A stretch of DNA of 64,000 nt from the NCBI GenBank assembly GCA_030605475.1, contig JAUWIG010000037.1:1-64000 (forward strand), in the 5' to 3' direction. Every line of letters begins with the position of its first letter. Position 1 is the first letter of the stretch. Of the stretch, positions 59,648-64,000 are shown one piece after another. Below the pieces are notes generated by a model. That model had not been told where the DNA came from. It searched no databases and saw only the letters and a list, made by a program, of their open reading frames with translations. The position numbers were made by a program, and so were the translations under genes. This stretch comes from Planctomycetota bacterium (GTDB lineage Bacteria > Planctomycetota > Phycisphaerae > Sedimentisphaerales > Anaerobacaceae).

Positions 59648-61012
59648 TTAAACCTTAAAATCTTCCGGCTTGAAATTAAGTTTCCTGCCCGCTGCCACTG
59701 CTTCATTGACCCTTAATACCGTTACCGCCGATTTATATCCGATTTCTGCCGGGCAGTTGAGTTTCGCCTTGCCGCGGATGGCGTTGAAAAAGTTCTCCAG
59801 ATGAAGTTGATGGTACGGCTTATCCGCTTTCTCCGGAAAATCGTAAGTCGTCGGCAACACCGAAGCCCGCACCTCCAGCGACGAATCATCATCCGACGAA
59901 TGTGGCGTTGCTTCTGTTTTGTTCAGATAACCTTTCTTTACCCATTCGTCCCATTTCATTGCCGGTACCCACTCTTCACGATAAATCGCACTTGTTCCGG
60001 ATGCTTCCGAGACTATTAGTGTCCCTTCGTTACCCATAAATTTTTCAAAATGTCCCTGGCTGCTGTTGGTAGTTATTGTCTGATAGAACGCCCTGATGGT
60101 TCTCTGCCCCACTTCATACTCGTAAATGGCCATAACGTTATCGTACCACTGATGATTCTTTTTGTCGTAGTAGTCGGTACCGCCGCTGGCCATAACGGAT
60201 TTGGGAACTGTGTCCAGGAACCAGTTGAATATATCTATTTGATGTGAGCCCCGGTCAACAATCGGCCCGCCACCCAGACCCTTATACCACCGCCAGTTTC
60301 TGAACTGATGCATGGACTTAAAGCCGTACTTTTCAAGCGTGGCCTGGTCAATAGCGTATTTCTTCGGCGAGCCCAGGTCCGGCCGCACAGGATGGTTCCA
60401 TTGGCCATTGACGGCGATAATACGGCCAAGAATCTTGGCATCTTTAATAAGTTTATCACCGCAGTGAATGTACAGCGGATTGCTGCGACGCTGCCGGCCT
60501 ATCTGCAAAAGCTTGCCGCTTTCCTTCGCGCTCTCAACCATCTTCTTGGCACCTTCGATACTGTTGGACATCTCTTTTTCGCAATAGACGTGTAGCCCAG
60601 CCTTTAGACATGCAACAGTCTGTTCAGCGTGCCAGAAATCCGGCGTGGCAATTATCGCCGCGTCAAGGTCTTTCTCCTTATCGAGCATTTCACGGTAGTC
60701 CGCATAACCGGCTGGCTCATGGTCGTATATCTTCAGCTTGCGTAAGACCTTTTTTTGATTCCAGCCCTCCCAGATGTCGCAGACCGCCTTGAAGCGAATG
60801 CCGAAGTCTCTTCCCATCTTCAGGCAGGTGTCCATCAGAACCTGTCCCTGAGTACCGGCCCCAAGTAGAGCGACATTCAGCTCATCTGTTGTTTTGGATT
60901 TTGCTTTCATACCAAAAGATTTCGGAGCTAAAGCAAGACCGGCTCCAGCCGCAGCGGCAGAACGCAGAAAACTCCGCCTGTCTATCCCTTTTTTAATCTT
61001 CTGATTACTCAT
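59648..61012 (-). CDS. Tat-exported Gfo/Idh/MocA family oxidoreductase
   Basis: A ~454-aa NAD(P)-dependent oxidoreductase starting at ATG 61012. DRRSFLRSAAAAGAGLALAP is a twin-arginine signal. The Rossmann domain reads NVALLGAGTQGQVLMDTC. The usual EKP motif is CEKEMSNSIEGAKKM here, an EKE variant common in planctomycete members. GGGPIVDRGSHQIDIFNWFL is the substrate-side His/Asp segment. Such secreted enzymes are numerous in this phylum and probably act on sugars; substrate unknown. First gene of a minus-strand run with the cytochrome and apbE. Confidence 0.85.
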   Translation of the reverse strand: MSNQKIKKGIDRRSFLRSAAAAGAGLALAPKSFGMKAKSKTTDELNVALLGAGTQGQVLMDTCLKMGRDFGIRFKAVCDIWEGWNQKKVLRKLKIYDHEPAGYADYREMLDKEKDLDAAIIATPDFWHAEQTVACLKAGLHVYCEKEMSNSIEGAKKMVESAKESGKLLQIGRQRRSNPLYIHCGDKLIKDAKILGRIIAVNGQWNHPVRPDLGSPKKYAIDQATLEKYGFKSMHQFRNWRWYKGLGGGPIVDRGSHQIDIFNWFLDTVPKSVMASGGTDYYDKKNHQWYDNVMAIYEYEVGQRTIRAFYQTITTNSSQGHFEKFMGNEGTLIVSEASGTSAIYREEWVPAMKWDEWVKKGYLNKTEATPHSSDDDSSLEVRASVLPTTYDFPEKADKPYHQLHLENFFNAIRGKAKLNCPAEIGYKSAVTVLRVNEAVAAGRKLNFKPEDFKV

Positions 61013-61506
61013 TGTACTAATCCTAACTCCATACACTAAATACTATTCACTATACTAAGTACATAACACCATTGCGGGTTACTGTCAAGTCGATGTTTCT
61101 GGTATTTCTGCTATTGTTGGTATGTTCGTACACGCTTTGTGAGAAAACTTTGTTGCTTGGTCTTTGCTATGGGTAGATAAGTACAGCGGGGTATTTTGGC
61201 CGCTGGCGCCGGCTGTTGATTGATATTTTTCGTATATAAGTCGTTGAATTTGAGGATTTTATTGGAACCTTTCCTGTGAAACTTACGACTAATATTTTAA
61301 TAAAGGTTGTCGTTTTCGGTCCTCTTGGTCGGTTTTTATTTCTTTTTTATAATCTTTTATTGTATAATAATATAGATACGAACAAAGAGGGTGTTGCGCA
61401 AGTGGTCAGCAGATTTACGCAATAAAGCGATTTTGTATACCGTCTTTACTTGTGTGTGTGCGCAAAACGCTTCAATATCGCAGAAATTGTAGTGGAGAAG
61501 GGTCTT
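61013..61506. other. Gene-free spacer upstream of the efflux operon
   Basis: AT-rich around 61330-61380, with TATAAT at 61373-61378 but no good -35 at the right distance. No repeat or RNA recognised. Confidence 0.4.
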
Positions 61507-63129
61507 ATGTTTTGTAAATTTCGGCTGATAACGCTGTTTACCGTGGCACTGTACGCCGCTGTGATTTTTGGTATGGCGGGCGCTTGTAGTCCCGAGCACT
61601 ACAAGGACCAAGCCGATGAAGAAGTATATAAGATTATCGACAGCAAGTGGCGGGACAGCTTTGGCCAGAAGACAAATTATACAATCAGCGACGTACCACC
61701 GTCCCCGAATGACATCCGGATTGAAAAAGCCGCACCGTCATCAGGCCATATAGGTCTCGCGAAGGCGGTTGCTATGGCCACCGCACATAATCGGGATTAT
61801 CAAAAACAAAAAGAAGAGCTTTACCTGATGGCGCTGGATTTAACGGCAGTCCGCCATGAGTATGCACGAAGATGGTTTGGAACTATTGACGCAGGGTACA
61901 CCAGGGGCGTTGACACCGGGGGTAATGATTATGAAAAGATAAGCTATGATACTGATTTGAGCTTTAGCCAGCTATTAGCTGACGGAGCGCAGATTAGTGC
62001 CAGCATCGGGCTCGATTGGGTACGTTTTCTTACCGGAGACCCCAGGACTTCGCTGGCCTCGGTCCTCAGCGCCACGGTAACCCAGCCGCTGCTGAGGGGT
62101 AGTGGCCGAAAAATCGTCCGGGAGAGGTTGACACAGGCCGAACGCAATGCTTTATATCAGATACGCTCGTTCAACCGCTATCGCAGAACGTTTGTCGTTT
62201 CCATTGTCACTGACTATTATGGTGTTTTGCAGCAAAGGGACAGGGTAACCAATGCCGAAAACAATTATAAAAGAGTGGCTGAGTCAAAAGAGCGCCTGGA
62301 GGCCGAAGCCGATGCCGGACGTAAGCCGAGATTCGAGGTCGACCAGGCAGAACAAAAGGTGCTGGCGGCGAGAGATAACTATGTACGAGCCCAGCAGGAG
62401 TACAAACACAAACTCGACAAATTCAAAATAAGGTTGTCTTTACCGACCGATGACGAAGTTGAGTTGGACCAGAATGAGTTGAAGGCCTTAGAGAAGCTCG
62501 GGATAAGCCAGCCTGATTATACTTTGCACACAGCCATTGAAACCGGATTACTTCGGCGTCTGGATTTAGCTAACAGAATGGACGAAATTGATGATGCCGT
62601 GCGCAGAGTTATGGTGGCTGCCGATGGCCTCGGCGCCCAGCTTGATTTAACCGGCGGCATCACCGGTGTACCTTCGAAAGGAAAGACCGACTATGGCAAG
62701 TTGCAATTTCACCGCGGAACTTATAGCTTGGGTTTTGAAGCTGATTTGCCCTTGGACCGAAAGGCCGAGCGTAATGCTTATCGTAAAACGCTGATAGAAT
62801 TAGAGCAAACTCAGAGGGAGTATGACAATAAGCAGGACGAGGTTAAATTGGATGTGCGCCACGCATACCGTCAACTTGCCGAGGCGGCCGAGCGATACCA
62901 TATTCAAAAAAACAGTTTGGATTTAGCACAGAAGCGCGTTGCGAGCACCGCATTGTTGTTGGATGCTGGCCGGGCCAGAACGCGGGATTTGCTCGAATCC
63001 CAGGATGCTTTATTGAGAGCGCAAAATAACCTGACGGGTGCTTTAGTAGACCACGTAGTTGCAAAGTTAAACTTTTTCCAGGACATTGGTGTTTTACAGG
63101 TTAGGCCCGATGGTATGTGGCAGCAGTAA
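61507..63129 (+). CDS. TolC-family outer membrane efflux protein
   Basis: The outer-membrane channel of a tripartite exporter. ATG 61507 is chosen because GAGAAGGG lies just upstream; the first residues form a signal peptide with lipobox-like MAGAC, as in lipidated OprM-type channels. The ~540-aa protein shows the two long coiled-coil repeats of the family (KQKEELYLMALDLTAVRHEY, ENNYKRVAESKERLEAEADA, RKTLIELEQTQREYDNKQDE, AQKRVASTALLLDAGRARTR and RDLLESQDALLRAQNNLTGA). The adaptor gene follows after 5 bases. Confidence 0.88.
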   Translation: MFCKFRLITLFTVALYAAVIFGMAGACSPEHYKDQADEEVYKIIDSKWRDSFGQKTNYTISDVPPSPNDIRIEKAAPSSGHIGLAKAVAMATAHNRDYQKQKEELYLMALDLTAVRHEYARRWFGTIDAGYTRGVDTGGNDYEKISYDTDLSFSQLLADGAQISASIGLDWVRFLTGDPRTSLASVLSATVTQPLLRGSGRKIVRERLTQAERNALYQIRSFNRYRRTFVVSIVTDYYGVLQQRDRVTNAENNYKRVAESKERLEAEADAGRKPRFEVDQAEQKVLAARDNYVRAQQEYKHKLDKFKIRLSLPTDDEVELDQNELKALEKLGISQPDYTLHTAIETGLLRRLDLANRMDEIDDAVRRVMVAADGLGAQLDLTGGITGVPSKGKTDYGKLQFHRGTYSLGFEADLPLDRKAERNAYRKTLIELEQTQREYDNKQDEVKLDVRHAYRQLAEAAERYHIQKNSLDLAQKRVASTALLLDAGRARTRDLLESQDALLRAQNNLTGALVDHVVAKLNFFQDIGVLQVRPDGMWQQ

Positions 63130-63134
63130 GGACT

Positions 63135-64000
63135 ATGGCTGACCAGGATAATACTATGAAGAAAGTAAATGGCGTAGAAAAGCAGGCTAAGAAATCGGCT
63201 GGTAAGTTGGCGTTCGCCAAGCGGCTTCGATGGCTCTTAATTCTTGTGGTCGTGGTTGCCGCCGCGACCGTGGTTGTGTTTTTGCGAGCCAGATTCAGCA
63301 CCTCTGGTCATTCGAATGGAAAAGTCGCGGCCTTTACGGTCGTTCGCGATGATTTGACTATCAGCGTGACTCAAAACGGTGATATTAAGGCGATTAATTC
63401 CAAAGATATTCAGTCTGAGGTGGAAGGACGAACCACTATAATCAGCATTGTTGATGAGGGCACCTATATCACACCCGAAGACGTTAATAATGGCAAAATT
63501 CTTGTAGAGCTGGATTCTTCGGACATAAAGGAAAAACTGACAAAACAGGAGATTACCTTCTTAAACGCCCAGGCAGGCTATACTGAAGCGAAGGAGACGC
63601 TTGATATACAGAAGAAACAAAATGATAGTGACATTCGAGCTGGCCAGATGAAAGTCAGATTCGCATTGATGGACCTGCAGAAATACCTCGGTGAGGGCGT
63701 GGCTGAAAAAACTATTTCGGGCGCCACAAATCCGGCCACCGAGCGTAATGGGATTGCCTTGCTGATTGATAATCCCGACCTTGGCGGCGGGGCTTTGCAG
63801 AAGCTGCGTGAGCTACAGGCCGATATTGACCTGAGAAAGCAGGAACTTGCGCAGGCTAAAAGTACGTTAGAGTGGACAGAAAAGCTTTATGATAAAAACT
63901 ATGTCTCACGCAGCGATTTGGAAGCGGATAGACTGAGGAAGAATCGTTACGATATCTCGTTGGAGAAGGCCGGGACGGCTAAGGATTTGTTTATAAAGTA
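63135..64000 (+). CDS. HlyD/RND-type periplasmic adaptor, cut by the window edge
   Basis: The frame from ATG 63135 (MADQDNTMKKVNGVEKQAKK) stays open to base 64000, 288 codons. One membrane helix (RWLLILVVVVAAATVVVFLR) is followed by a typical adaptor start, VVRDDLTISVTQNGDIKAIN, a lipoyl half-domain (VDEGTYITPEDVNNGKILVE) and a long helical hairpin (ELQADIDLRKQELAQAKSTL, YVSRSDLEADRLRKNRYDIS). It would link the outer-membrane channel to an inner-membrane pump that must lie beyond the window. An internal ATG at 63156 is an alternative start. Confidence 0.85.
   Translation, partial: MADQDNTMKKVNGVEKQAKKSAGKLAFAKRLRWLLILVVVVAAATVVVFLRARFSTSGHSNGKVAAFTVVRDDLTISVTQNGDIKAINSKDIQSEVEGRTTIISIVDEGTYITPEDVNNGKILVELDSSDIKEKLTKQEITFLNAQAGYTEAKETLDIQKKQNDSDIRAGQMKVRFALMDLQKYLGEGVAEKTISGATNPATERNGIALLIDNPDLGGGALQKLRELQADIDLRKQELAQAKSTLEWTEKLYDKNYVSRSDLEADRLRKNRYDISLEKAGTAKDLFIK

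Overview
The window reads as chromosomal DNA from a Planctomycetota bacterium, most likely of the Phycisphaerae/Sedimentisphaerales kind. This is inferred from a dockerin-like GDVDGDCHVNHLDLAQM repeat on a secreted DUF362 protein, Tat-exported Gfo/Idh oxidoreductases, sulfatase-like and GT39 membrane proteins, and many short dispersed palindromic repeats. No plasmid, phage or CRISPR signature is present.

Layout: 1-12.4 kb is a cell-surface glycan locus. It holds several GT39-like polytopic glycosyltransferases, one polyprenyl-phosphate sugar synthase (GT2, DPM1-like) and a sulfatase-like lipoprotein. A GT39+GT2 cassette appears to have existed three times; only one GT2 is intact, and one GT39-like gene is broken by a TAG codon and a G-run frameshift. 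12.5-15.3 kb holds a NifU-domain protein, a promoter followed at once by a terminator, a strange class II tRNA-like gene, and an AT-rich GIY-YIG/RNase HI nuclease pair. 15.6-19.3 kb is the branched-chain amino acid operon ilvB-ilvN-ilvC behind a perfect consensus promoter and a structured leader. 20.2-20.9 kb on the minus strand is RNase P RNA, about twice the usual core size because it carries three long hairpin insertions. 21-31 kb holds nadB, bioD, pcm, recG, the TrkH/TrkA potassium system and a pseudouridine synthase. 31-43 kb holds envelope proteins (S55-peptidase-like, beta-propeller), a fumarase alpha subunit, ribE-pdxA-rsmA, a thymidylate synthase-like gene and nrdR. 43.3-52.7 kb holds an ATP-cone protein, miaA, ispA-dxs-nadK and a DinG-like helicase. 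52.7-64 kb holds PFK, a redox group (DUF362, ApbE, octaheme cytochrome), a Gfo/Idh oxidoreductase and the start of a TolC/HlyD efflux operon.

The most unusual signal is a family of palindromic elements with GC-rich tips (CCCCGCACC.../...GGTGCGGGG) whose arms differ between copies but stay complementary. They sit inside RNase P RNA (three copies), in frame inside the DinG-like helicase, in the ilvB leader and, decayed, inside a beta-propeller gene. A second family (ACCCCGTTAGAA...) sits in front of pcm and inside the same propeller gene. Other repeats interrupt dxs (twice), recG and probably ispA without breaking the frame. This behaviour resembles the Rickettsia palindromic elements, here in another phylum and in a catalytic RNA. 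A separate AT-rich repeat class abuts start codons and supplies the N-termini of some proteins.

All calls come from reading the sequence; family assignments rest on recognised motifs, not on database searches.
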